This document shows, piece after piece, positions 1 to 7,091 of a stretch of 35,842 nt of DNA. The notes beneath the pieces were generated by a model, which made no database searches, was not told the DNA's origin, and was given only the letters and a program-made list of their open reading frames with translations. The translations under genes and the position numbers were made by a program. Where the stretch lies: assembly GCA_002279705.1 (NCBI GenBank), contig NCCO01000100.1, positions 1 through 35,842 of the forward strand. Reading direction: 5' to 3'. How positions within the stretch are numbered: position 1 is the stretch's first letter; each line of letters starts with the position of its first letter. Source of the DNA: Allobosea sp. 12-68-7 (GTDB taxonomy: Bacteria > Pseudomonadota > Alphaproteobacteria > Rhizobiales > Beijerinckiaceae).

Positions 1-366
1 GCGATCACCCCGCCGATCGCCTGGCTCGACGGCCCGCTCTGGCCCTACCTCGCGCTGGTGCTGTTCGCGGTGCTGCCGACCGAGATCTGGCGCTGGCTCG
101 CGGTGGCCTTCTCGCGGCGCATCGACGCCGACTCGCCCGCGCTCGAATGGGTGAGGGCAGTGGCGACGGCGCTTCTCGCCGGCATCGTCGCCAAGCTGAT
201 CGTGGCGCCGCCCGGCGCGCTCGCCGCCGTGCCGCTTGCCCTGCGGGTCGGAGCGCTCTCGGTCACGCTCGCGATCATGCTGTTTGACCGAAGGCGGGTG
301 CTGCTGGCGGTGCTGGCGGGCGAGGCGACGCTGATCGGTGGCGCCTACTGGCTGCTGACGCCGTGA
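1..366 (+). CDS. AzlD-family branched-chain amino acid transport protein (3' part)
   Basis: The frame is open from the first base and ends with TGA at 364-366, so the 5' end lies outside the window. The visible 121 residues are very hydrophobic, with segments around LALVLFAVLPTEIWRWL, AVATALLAGIVAKLIVAPP and LAVLAGEATLIGGAYWLL. The early Pro-Thr-Glu-Ile-Trp-Arg-Trp stretch and the later Trp-Val-Arg-Ala-Val-Ala-Thr-Ala-Leu pattern are typical of the small AzlD subunit, which works with AzlC in branched-chain amino acid export in the inner membrane. AzlC would be expected just upstream, outside the window. A GTG at 58 is possible as an internal start but would remove residues that belong to the family pattern. 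It is convergent with the HIT gene, with a 9-base gap. Family assignment is from pattern recognition only. Confidence 0.75.
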   Translation, partial: AITPPIAWLDGPLWPYLALVLFAVLPTEIWRWLAVAFSRRIDADSPALEWVRAVATALLAGIVAKLIVAPPGALAAVPLALRVGALSVTLAIMLFDRRRVLLAVLAGEATLIGGAYWLLTP

Positions 367-375
367 CCGTCCCGC

Positions 376-804
376 TCACAGCGCCTTCAGCGCGCTCCTG
401 ATCCTGTCGGCGTTCGCGGCCAGGACCTCGGGCTTTTCCATCGCGCCGGTGTGGGGCTTCATGGACATCCCGTCATGGCGCGGAATGACATGGACATGCA
501 GGTGGAACACCACCTGGCCGCCGGCCGATTCGTTGAACTGCTGGATGGTGACGCCATCACCGTCGAACGCCGCCTTCACGGCCCGCGCCAGCTTCTGCGT
601 CGTCAGCGCGACGGCCTGGAGCGCCTCGGCCGGCGCATCCAGCACATTCCGGCAGGCCACCTTCGGGATCACCAGCACATGCCCGTCGGCCCGCGGCATG
701 ATGTCCATGATCGCGACTGTCGCCTCGTCCTCATAGACGGTGTGGGAGGGCAGCTCGCCCCGCAGGATGCGGGCGAAGACATTGCTGGGATCGTAGGCGG
801 TCAT
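376..804 (-). CDS. HIT-family nucleotide hydrolase/transferase
   Basis: This 142-residue protein belongs to the histidine triad superfamily, whose members hydrolyse nucleoside phosphoramidates or related AMP conjugates in the cytoplasm. The triad is clear at residues 101-105 in FHLHVHVIPR, and the upstream FARILRGELPSHTVYEDE and GHVLVIPK segments are the usual N-terminal strands of the bacterial Hint branch. Length is normal. I chose the ATG at 804; a TTG two codons further upstream (810) is possible. It is the last gene of a minus-strand run but is separated by about 60 bases from the upstream 269-aa gene, so co-transcription is likely but not proven. The exact substrate cannot be inferred. 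Confidence 0.93.
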   Translation of the reverse strand: MTAYDPSNVFARILRGELPSHTVYEDEATVAIMDIMPRADGHVLVIPKVACRNVLDAPAEALQAVALTTQKLARAVKAAFDGDGVTIQQFNESAGGQVVFHLHVHVIPRHDGMSMKPHTGAMEKPEVLAANADRIRSALKAL

Positions 805-864
805 GCGCAATCCGGGGCAGGCGGGACGAACGGACTCCAGCCTGTCGCGCCCGGGCGGTCGCCG

Positions 865-1674
865 TCAAGGCCGTGGCGGCTTCGCAGGGATCGGCGCGTC
901 GGCCTGCAGGGCCAGCCTGTCGGCGATCTGGGAATCCAGTACCAGATCGTCGCAGGCGCCGAGCAGCCAGAGATCCGTCACCGCAAAGCGCAGCAACGAC
1001 ACATCCCACCAGCGCGCGATGATCTCCGCCAGCGCGGCGGTCTCGCTGGCATCGAGATCGTCGGTCAGATTGTAGAGCCCCACCGGATAGAGATCGCCGG
1101 GCGGGCGCCCGAAGGCGGCCTGGACTTCATGGATGGGGTTTAGCCCGTCCCGTTTCTCCGGATAGACCCGCAGATAGATCCGCCCGCGATTGACGTTGCC
1201 GGAGAAGGGCCCGCGCAGATCGACCGCGAAGGGCTCGATGCGGACGAGGGCCTGCCGGGTGCCGTCGTCGATCGAGGGCGCCTCGCCGGTCGAGAGCGTG
1301 CCGCACAGCGTCGCATGCAGCCGCTCGCTCCGTCGCGGCAGGATGTCCCAGGCGATCTTCGCTGCGAACGGGGCGGCGCGCATCTCGGCGGCGAGCCGCT
1401 GGAAGGGCGCCGAAACCGCGAGCAGGGCGCCATCGATGGGCAACACCAGCGAGTAGACGCACGGATGCCGGCCCATCTCGTAGGATCGCCCCTCCTGCCG
1501 GGCGATGACGCCGGGATGGTCCGGCGCCACCAGCGGCAGATGCGCCAGCCGGTAGGGTTCGTCCAGCGTCAGCGACCCGTCCGCGAAGGCGGTCAGGCTG
1601 CGTCGGTAGCCCAGTTCGCCGTCCGCGCAGAAGGCCGGCCCCGCGGATGCTGCGGAAGCCAGCCGATCAGCCAT
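865..1674 (-). CDS. Conserved hypothetical protein, 269 aa, family not recognised
   Basis: I do not recognise the family with certainty. The ATG at 1674 overlaps the last 8 bases of the upstream acyltransferase gene, which suggests translational coupling. There is no signal peptide or membrane segment. Visible features are a single His-Ala-Thr in RLHATLCGTL, a GNVNRGRIYLRVYPEKRDG segment, an FGRPPGDLYPVGLYNLTDDLD segment, and a C-terminal ARWWDVSLLRFAVTDLWLLG segment. The His-x-Thr resembles one half of the 2H phosphoesterase (LigT-like) signature, but I see no convincing second H-x-S/T, so that assignment is not supported. The codon use and G/C-rich third positions match the neighbours, so I consider it a real gene. 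Its role is unknown. Confidence 0.75.
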   Translation of the reverse strand: MADRLASAASAGPAFCADGELGYRRSLTAFADGSLTLDEPYRLAHLPLVAPDHPGVIARQEGRSYEMGRHPCVYSLVLPIDGALLAVSAPFQRLAAEMRAAPFAAKIAWDILPRRSERLHATLCGTLSTGEAPSIDDGTRQALVRIEPFAVDLRGPFSGNVNRGRIYLRVYPEKRDGLNPIHEVQAAFGRPPGDLYPVGLYNLTDDLDASETAALAEIIARWWDVSLLRFAVTDLWLLGACDDLVLDSQIADRLALQADAPIPAKPPRP

Positions 1675-2878
1675 CGGGATCGCCGGACTTGCGGAACGGG
1701 CTTTCGGCCGCCAGCGCCGCCTGTGCCGCGGCGATCTGCGCCCGCTCACGCGTCAGGTAATGCGCCACCGCCCGTTCCAGCCCGGGCTCGGCCAGATGGT
1801 GCAGCGAGCGCGTCACCACCGGGCGGTAGCCGCGCGCCAGCTTGTGCTCGCCCTGAGCACCGGCCTCGACGCGGGCGAGACCCTGCGCGATCGCATAGTC
1901 GATGGCCTGATGGTAGCAGACCTCGAAATGCAGGAAGGGGTGGTCCTCGATGCAGCCCCAGTTGCGGCCGTAAAGCGTATTGGCGCCGCGGAAATTGATC
2001 GCGCCGGCGATGTAGCGCCCTTCGCGCCGCGCCATCACCAGCACGATGCGCTCGCCCATCGCCGCCCCCACGCAGGAGAAGAAGGCCCGGTTGAGATAGG
2101 GCCGCCCCCATTTGCGCGAACCGGTATCCTCGTAGAAGGCATGGAAATCGTCCCAGACCGCCTCGGTGAGGTCGCTGCCGCTGAGCACCGCGATGGTGAT
2201 CCCGGCGGCGAGTGCCTCGCGGCGCTCGCGCTTCAGCGCCTTGCGCTTGCGCGAGGCCAGCGTCGCCAGGAAATCGTCGTAACGCCCGAAGCCCTCGTTC
2301 AACCAGTGGAACTGCAGGTCGTGCCGCTCAAGATAGCCGGCCTCCCGCAGCGCCGCGACATCGGGCTCCCCTGCGAAGGTGACATGGACGGAGGAGGCCT
2401 CGGTCTGGTCGCGCAGCGCCTCCAGCCCGGCGATCAGCCCCGCGCGGGCCTCCTCCGCCCGCGGCCCGGGCGCGACCAGCAGGCGCGGCCCCGTCGCGGG
2501 GGTGAAGGGCGCCGCGACCTGGATCTTCGGGTAATAGCGGCCACCCGCGCGCTGATAGGCCTCCGCCCAGCTGTGGTCGAAGACATATTCGCCCTGGCTG
2601 TGGCTCTTGAGGAAGCTCGGCGCGGCGGCGAGCAGCCTGTCCTCGCCATCCTCGACCAGCAGATAGGCCGGCGACCAGCCCGAGCGGCCGCCGACGCAGC
2701 CGCTCTCCTCGAGCGCGCGCAGGAATTCATGGCAGACGAAGGGATTCTCGCGATCGAACCCGACCGACTCGCCTTCGGGCAAGGCTGGGTGGGCGCAGGC
2801 ATTCCAGGTCGCGGCCGGAACCGCCTTCAGCGAGGTCGCGACGCGCACCCGGAGGTCGCCGGCCCCGCCCTCGCTCAA
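1667..2878 (-). CDS. FemAB/GNAT-like N-acyltransferase (COG3146-type)
   Basis: The 403-residue product resembles the bacterial family described as predicted N-acyltransferases related to FemAB, with a GNAT-like fold. Supporting segments are FVCHEFLRALEESGCVG near residue 50, SHSQGEYVFDHSWAEAYQ near 90, YYPKIQVAAPFTPATGPRLL, the basic FLATLASRKRKALKRERREA near 210, and the C-terminal TLYGRNWGCIEDHPFLHFE and HKLARGYRP blocks. Substrate is unknown; relatives are sometimes annotated as peptidoglycan biosynthesis proteins without direct proof. The start is a TTG at 2878, sharing TTGA with the TGA stop of the upstream phosphodiesterase; no nearby ATG gives a better N-terminus. Its own stop overlaps the next gene, so the three genes look like one transcription unit. 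Confidence 0.88.
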   Translation of the reverse strand: MSEGGAGDLRVRVATSLKAVPAATWNACAHPALPEGESVGFDRENPFVCHEFLRALEESGCVGGRSGWSPAYLLVEDGEDRLLAAAPSFLKSHSQGEYVFDHSWAEAYQRAGGRYYPKIQVAAPFTPATGPRLLVAPGPRAEEARAGLIAGLEALRDQTEASSVHVTFAGEPDVAALREAGYLERHDLQFHWLNEGFGRYDDFLATLASRKRKALKRERREALAAGITIAVLSGSDLTEAVWDDFHAFYEDTGSRKWGRPYLNRAFFSCVGAAMGERIVLVMARREGRYIAGAINFRGANTLYGRNWGCIEDHPFLHFEVCYHQAIDYAIAQGLARVEAGAQGEHKLARGYRPVVTRSLHHLAEPGLERAVAHYLTRERAQIAAAQAALAAESPFRKSGDPDG

Positions 2879-3606
2879 GGCGTGAAGCCCTCGAACACCA
2901 TCTGGTCGGCAAGGCGCGAGGCCTTCTCCCGGTCCTCCGGCGTGCGCACCGTCCAGCTCATCAGCGGCATGCCCAGGACGTTGCGGCAGAGATAGGGCGC
3001 CGCGCTGTCGAGATCCGTGACCTTCCAGGACAGGAAATCCGGCCGACTCCGCTCGAAATGCAGCAGATTGGCCATGGCGCGGCGCTGGCCCGCATCGAGA
3101 TGGGCGTAGTCCGGATAGGAATAGTCGTTCATCGCGACGATCCCGCGCGGCACGGTGGGCGCGATCTCGCGCAGTGCCGCGACGATCTCGGGATCGAAGG
3201 ACTTGAACACGATCGGCTGGCCGGCGCGGCCGGCGACGATCTCGGCGGCGCGCCGGGTCAGCCGGAGATCGCCGTCGAAGCGGCTCTTGATCTCGATCAC
3301 CAGCGGCACGCGCCCGCCGATCAGGTCGAGGAAGCGCGACAGCGTCGGGATCCGCGCCTGGCTGCCGCGCAGCGGGATCGCCGCGAGCGCGTCCGCCGTC
3401 TGCGCCGAGACCGCGCCCTGGCGCTCGGTCAGCCGGTCCAGCTCGAAATCATGGAACACCATCGCCTCGCCATCGGCGCTGAGCTGGACGTCGCATTCGA
3501 TGCCGAACCCGCTGGCGATGGCCGCCTCGGCCGCGGGTCCACTGTTCTCGATCACGCCGGCGCCGGCGGCGTGGAGCCCGCGATGGGCGATCGGCCGGGC
3601 GATCAG
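2875..3606 (-). CDS. Glycerophosphodiester phosphodiesterase (5' end damaged or start unclear)
   Basis: The frame encodes a GDPD-family enzyme that cleaves glycerophosphodiesters to glycerol-3-phosphate and an alcohol. The catalytic pattern is clear: IAHRGLH near the N-terminus, IEN followed by GIECDVQLSADG, and MVFHDFELDRLT, then VIEIKSRFDG, FKSFDPEIV and a terminal SWTVRTPEDREKA. There is no signal peptide, and the length of about 243 residues is normal for a soluble GDPD. The problem is the start: no ATG, GTG or TTG lies in this frame near the expected N-terminus. The first possible codon is CTG at 3606, overlapping the stop of the ridA-like gene. The RidA tail is also missing, so a deletion at the junction probably removed both ridA's end and this gene's start codon. 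Confidence 0.82.
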   Translation of the reverse strand: MIARPIAHRGLHAAGAGVIENSGPAAEAAIASGFGIECDVQLSADGEAMVFHDFELDRLTERQGAVSAQTADALAAIPLRGSQARIPTLSRFLDLIGGRVPLVIEIKSRFDGDLRLTRRAAEIVAGRAGQPIVFKSFDPEIVAALREIAPTVPRGIVAMNDYSYPDYAHLDAGQRRAMANLLHFERSRPDFLSWKVTDLDSAAPYLCRNVLGMPLMSWTVRTPEDREKASRLADQMVFEGFTP

Positions 3607-3998
3607 CCAGCCGAGATCGAGGCGGGCGCCACCATCAGGTCCGAGGCGCCGTTCATGATCGCGGGCAGGGCGGCGAAATGCGGCGCGACATTGATGAAGC
3701 CGCCGAGCCGCACGCAGCGCGTGATCCGGCTGAGATCGCCGTTCAGCGCCGCCTTGGCCTGGGCAAGCACGTTGATGGCGCACAGCCGCGCGGCCTCGAG
3801 ACCGGCCTCGTTGAAGATCTCGACCCCGAGCTTGCCCTTGTGGGCGTCGGAGAGCTTGCCGTCGAGCCCGAAGCAGAGCTGCCCCGAGATCACCAGGAGA
3901 TTGCCGGTGATGACGTAGGGCACATAGTTCGCGATCGGCGCGGCCGGGGTCGGCAGGGTAATGCCGAGTTCGGCGAGACGGGTATCGACGGCGTTCAT
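3603..3998 (-). CDS. RidA-family protein, C-terminally truncated
   Basis: The ATG at 3998 opens a protein starting MNAVDTRLAELGITLPTP, followed by YVPYVITGNLLVISGQ, ARLCAINVLAQAKAAL and RCVRLGGFINVAPHF, which is the pattern of the ~150-residue YjgF/YER057c/UK114 (RidA) family that hydrolyses reactive enamine/imine intermediates of PLP enzymes. Here the frame ends after 131 residues, a few residues past MNGASDLMV. Family members normally continue for some 30 residues with an Arg-Ser-Ala-Val-Gly-Val type segment that contributes the substrate-binding arginine. That segment is absent, so the product is probably inactive. The gene ends directly inside the start region of the phosphodiesterase, consistent with a deletion. 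Upstream it is divergent from eipB. Confidence 0.8.
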   Translation of the reverse strand: MNAVDTRLAELGITLPTPAAPIANYVPYVITGNLLVISGQLCFGLDGKLSDAHKGKLGVEIFNEAGLEAARLCAINVLAQAKAALNGDLSRITRCVRLGGFINVAPHFAALPAIMNGASDLMVAPASISAG

Positions 3999-4120
3999 CG
4001 GGCGTCGCCCGCGTTGCGCGAGAGGCGACAGGGCCGGAAGGCCGCGCCGTCGCCTTGTTTGCGCCATCGCCGCAATGCACCTAGATTCCCGCAGCAGGAA
4101 CAAGGAAGGCGGCGGGCCCG

Positions 4121-4957
4121 ATGACGACGAACGCAACCGGTCTGGCGGGATGTCTGGCGCTCGTGGCGCTCTGGTGCGGACCGGCCGGCGCCCAGGCGCA
4201 ACCGGCCGATCGCGTCATTCTCGCTCCGCACCGGGCCGTTTATGATCTGGTGCTCGATGCCGGCAAGGCGGCCAAGAACGTCGACACGGCCCGCGGCCGC
4301 ATCGCCTTCGATTTCACCGGCGACGCCTGCGACGGCTATGCGCTCTCCTTCCGGCAGGTCACGCAGCTCCAGAGCGGCGAGGGCGGTCCGCGGCTGATCG
4401 ATGCGCGGACGACGAGCTTCGAGGCCGGCGACGGCGCCAGCTACCGCTTCAAGACCGAGAGCTCGGCCAGCGGCACGCCGAAGGAGACCGTCGACGGCAC
4501 GGCGACCCGCACGGGGCAGGGCTATGAGGTCAAGCTCACCGCGCCCAAGCCCGAGACCCATCGCGAGCCGGTCGCGGCCCTGTTCCCCAACGCCCAGATG
4601 AAGGCGGTCATCAAGGCGGCGCGCGAGGGGCGCAACACGCTCAGCGTCCGGCTTTATGACGGCGCCAATGGCGGCAAGGACGTCTACGAGACGCTTTCGG
4701 TCATCGGCCGCAAGCTGGAGAGCAAGCCTGCGGAGGAACCGCTGCAGCGCCCCGAATTCGAGAAGCTGGCGCGCTGGCCGGTGACGATGTCCTATTTCAA
4801 GGTCGGCTCCGGCGAGACGACGCCGACCTACACGATCTCGTTCGAACTCTACGAGAATGGCGTCACCGGCGCCGTCAGGCTCGACTATGGCAGCTTCGCT
4901 CTGCGTGGCACGCTCACGCGTCTGGATCTTCTGCCTCAGGCGGATTGCGCGAAATAG
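4121..4957 (+). CDS. eipB: Cell envelope integrity protein EipB (DUF1849)
   Basis: This 278-residue protein has an N-terminal signal peptide (hydrophobic GCLALVALWCGPAGAQA, cleavage probably after AQA) and therefore acts in the periplasm. The remainder matches the DUF1849/EipB beta-spiral family known from Brucella, where it supports envelope integrity. Two cysteines, C70 in GDACDGYAL and C276 close to the C-terminus (QADCAK), sit where the family's conserved disulphide is expected, and the length is almost the same as the Brucella protein. Other supporting segments are APHRAVYDLVL and YRFKTESSASG. The ATG at 4121 is preceded by AGGAAGGCGG. The 3' end overlaps the convergent dinB by 44 bases. 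Assigned from memory of the family. Confidence 0.85.
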   Translation: MTTNATGLAGCLALVALWCGPAGAQAQPADRVILAPHRAVYDLVLDAGKAAKNVDTARGRIAFDFTGDACDGYALSFRQVTQLQSGEGGPRLIDARTTSFEAGDGASYRFKTESSASGTPKETVDGTATRTGQGYEVKLTAPKPETHREPVAALFPNAQMKAVIKAAREGRNTLSVRLYDGANGGKDVYETLSVIGRKLESKPAEEPLQRPEFEKLARWPVTMSYFKVGSGETTPTYTISFELYENGVTGAVRLDYGSFALRGTLTRLDLLPQADCAK

Positions 4958-6272
4958 CGGTGCCGGAGCCGGCCCTCTGCGGCAGGCGCAGGCTCAGACC
5001 GTTGCCGATGGCGGCGTCGCCGAAGCGCGCGCGCAGGCGATCGAGCGCGCCCTCCATCGCCTTCAGCCGGGGTGTCGCGACATCGGCGAGATCGCCATGG
5101 TCGGCCTCCTCCGGGCCGGTCAGGTCGCTCGCGCCGATGCCGATCAGCCGGTAGCGCGGTCCGTTGCATTCGCGCCGCAGCAAATCGCGCCCCGCCGTGA
5201 ACAGCCGCGCGGCGAGCTGGGTCGGCTCGGGCAGCCGCGTCGCCCGCGTGATCGAATGGAAATCCGCCGTCTTCAGCTTCAGCGTGATCGTTCGTCCCGC
5301 CAGTTCCTGATGCTTCAGGCGCTTCGAGGTCTTCTCGCAGAGCCGCCAGAGCACCGGCTCCAGCTCGTCGAAGCGTGACAGATCGACTTCCAGCGTCGTC
5401 TCGCTGGACACGCTCTTGGTTTCCCGGTCGGGCGTGACGCGGCGCGGGTCGATGCCGTTGGCGAGGTTCTTCAGCCGCGGGCCGTCCTTGCCGGCCAGCC
5501 GAAACAGCGTCTCGACCGGTGCCTCGCGCAGATCCCCGATCACACGGAAGCCCGCCTCCGCCAGCTTGGCCGCGCTGGCCTGGCCGATGCCGGGAATGAG
5601 ACCGACCGGCTTGGCGGAGAGGAAAGCCACGGCTTCCGCCCGTCCGATCACCGAGAAGCCGCGCGGCTTGTCCATGTCGGAGGCGACCTTGGCCAGGAAC
5701 TTTGCATAGGACAGCCCGACTGAGACGGTGATGCCGATCTCGGCCTCGATGCGCCGGGCAAACCGCGCCAGTGTCACGGCCGGGCTGGCATGGTGCAGCA
5801 GCTCGGTGCCGGCCAGATCGAGAAAGGCCTCGTCGATCGAGATCGGCTCGACCAGCGGCGTCAGCTCCTGCATCAGCCGGCGCACCTGCCGCCCGACCGC
5901 GACATATTTCGCCATGTCGGGCTTGACGACCACGGCCTGGGGGCAGGCCTTGAGCGCCTTGAACATCGGCATGGCCGAGCGCACGCCATAGGTCCGGGCG
6001 ATGTAGCAGGCGGTCGAGACCACACCGCGCTTGCCGCCGCCGATGATCACCGGCTTGTCGAGCAGGCTGGGATCGTCGCGCTTCTCGATGGCGGCGTAGA
6101 AGGCGTCGCAGTCGATATGCGCGAGGCTCAGGGCATCCCGCTCGGGGTGCCGCAGCAGCCGTGGCGAGCCGCAGGCCGGGCAGCGGCGGGGCGAATCCCC
6201 CTCCGCCTCGTGGTCGGTCAGGCAGTCACGGCAGAGGACACGCCGCGCCGCCAGGGGCCGCGCGGGGCTCAA
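4914..6272 (-). CDS. dinB: DNA polymerase IV (Y-family, zinc-finger N-terminus)
   Basis: The product is an error-prone Y-family polymerase that bypasses DNA lesions. Palm motifs are intact: IDCDAFYA (metal-binding D54; F58/Y59 at the steric-gate position) and PISIDEAFLDLAG with catalytic D147 and E148. The finger and helix-hairpin-helix regions follow (GLSYAKFLAKVASDMDKP, IPGIGQASAAKLAEAG), then the little-finger domain. Before the polymerase core is a four-cysteine element, CRDC at 14-17 and CPAC at 31-34, a probable zinc finger common in alphaproteobacterial DinB. The start is a TTG at 6272 sharing TTGA with the stop of the DUF3572 gene; no ATG or GTG lies between that point and the cysteine element. 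Length is 452 aa. The 3' end overlaps eipB. Confidence 0.95.
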   Translation of the reverse strand: MSPARPLAARRVLCRDCLTDHEAEGDSPRRCPACGSPRLLRHPERDALSLAHIDCDAFYAAIEKRDDPSLLDKPVIIGGGKRGVVSTACYIARTYGVRSAMPMFKALKACPQAVVVKPDMAKYVAVGRQVRRLMQELTPLVEPISIDEAFLDLAGTELLHHASPAVTLARFARRIEAEIGITVSVGLSYAKFLAKVASDMDKPRGFSVIGRAEAVAFLSAKPVGLIPGIGQASAAKLAEAGFRVIGDLREAPVETLFRLAGKDGPRLKNLANGIDPRRVTPDRETKSVSSETTLEVDLSRFDELEPVLWRLCEKTSKRLKHQELAGRTITLKLKTADFHSITRATRLPEPTQLAARLFTAGRDLLRRECNGPRYRLIGIGASDLTGPEEADHGDLADVATPRLKAMEGALDRLRARFGDAAIGNGLSLRLPQRAGSGTAISRNPPEAEDPDA

Positions 6273-6559
6273 TCCGCCACGCCGCCGGGTGGGCCGCTCA
6301 GCCGCTCCCGCGCCAGGGCGACCGTCTCGGGCGCCACGCCGAGATTGGCGGCGAACTCGAGCAGCAGCGAATCGCTGCCGCCGACATGATCGAGAACGGC
6401 GGCGAGAAAGGCCGGCTCGCCCGCCGCCGCCCGCAAGGTCGCCGGGCCGAGGCCGGTGACCGAGAGAAAAGGCTCGAGCCGCTCGGGCTCGGCGGCGAGA
6501 AAGCCGAGGGCGCGCAGGGCCAGCGTCTCCGCTTCGTCGAGGCTCGGGGGTCTGGCCAT
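6269..6559 (-). CDS. DUF3572 family protein
   Basis: This is a 96-residue acidic, alanine/leucine-rich cytoplasmic protein. The pattern SLDEAETLALRALGFLAAEP, then a GLGPATLRAAAGEPAFLAAV block and a DSLLLEFAANLGVAPETV block, corresponds to DUF3572, a small alphaproteobacterial family often found beside dinB and divK. Its function is not known to me. The ATG is at 6559, and the stop overlaps the dinB start by 4 bases, so the two are probably co-translated. It is divergent from divK with about 145 bases between the genes. Confidence 0.88.
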   Translation of the reverse strand: MARPPSLDEAETLALRALGFLAAEPERLEPFLSVTGLGPATLRAAAGEPAFLAAVLDHVGGSDSLLLEFAANLGVAPETVALARERLSGPPGGVAD

Positions 6560-6704
6560 GGCTCTCGAAAGGCTCCTGTCGGAATCGGACTTCGGGTTTG
6601 CGTTTCGTCAACGGCTTACGTGCTAGGCATCATTGAACGAGGCTGCCAGCTTGGACAATCTGGATCAGTCCCCGATGTCCGTGGCGCAAATGAAGGGCGG
6701 CATC

Positions 6705-7073
6705 ATGAAGACGGTTCTGATCGTCGAGGACAACGAGCTCAACATGAAGCTCTTCAACGACCTCCTCGAGGCCCATGGCTACGCCACACTGAAGACGGCC
6801 GACGGCATCGAGGCGATCGAGCTGGCCCGCGCGCATCATCCCGACCTCATTCTGATGGACATCCAGCTGCCCGAAGTCTCGGGGCTCGAGGTGACGAAAT
6901 GGCTGAAGGAGGATGACGACCTGAAGGCGATTCCGGTCGTCGCGGTCACCGCCTTCGCGATGAAGGGCGACGAGGAACGCATCCGGGAGGGCGGCTGCGA
7001 GGCCTATCTCTCGAAGCCGATCTCCGTCGCGAAGTTCCTGGAGACCGTCCGCGCCTACGCCGGCGCGGCCTGA
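6705..7073 (+). CDS. divK: Single-domain response regulator DivK
   Basis: The product is a 122-residue stand-alone receiver domain. Acidic pocket residues E8 and D9 ([12 protein letters not shown]), phospho-acceptor D52 (LILMDIQLP), T82 ([14 protein letters not shown]) and K104 (YLSKPISV) are all present. The sequence [22 protein letters not shown] is highly characteristic of DivK, which in Caulobacter binds DivL, controls CtrA activity and drives cell-cycle progression together with DivJ and PleC. I chose the ATG at 6705 because AAGGGCGG sits at a good distance; an upstream in-frame ATG at 6675 would add ten residues not typical of DivK. It is followed after 18 bases by pleD, the usual operon arrangement. 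Confidence 0.96.
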   Translation: MKTVLIVEDNELNMKLFNDLLEAHGYATLKTADGIEAIELARAHHPDLILMDIQLPEVSGLEVTKWLKEDDDLKAIPVVAVTAFAMKGDEERIREGGCEAYLSKPISVAKFLETVRAYAGAA

Positions 7074-7091
7074 GCGTTCGAAAGCGAACCC

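Noticed and set aside
865-1674. 2H phosphoesterase (LigT-like) assignment
   Set aside because: Only one His-x-Thr is seen; the second motif is missing.
6560-6704. CtrA box (TTAA-N7-TTAA) ahead of divK
   Set aside because: No full box could be found in the divergent spacer; only unrelated TTAC/TTGA words occur.
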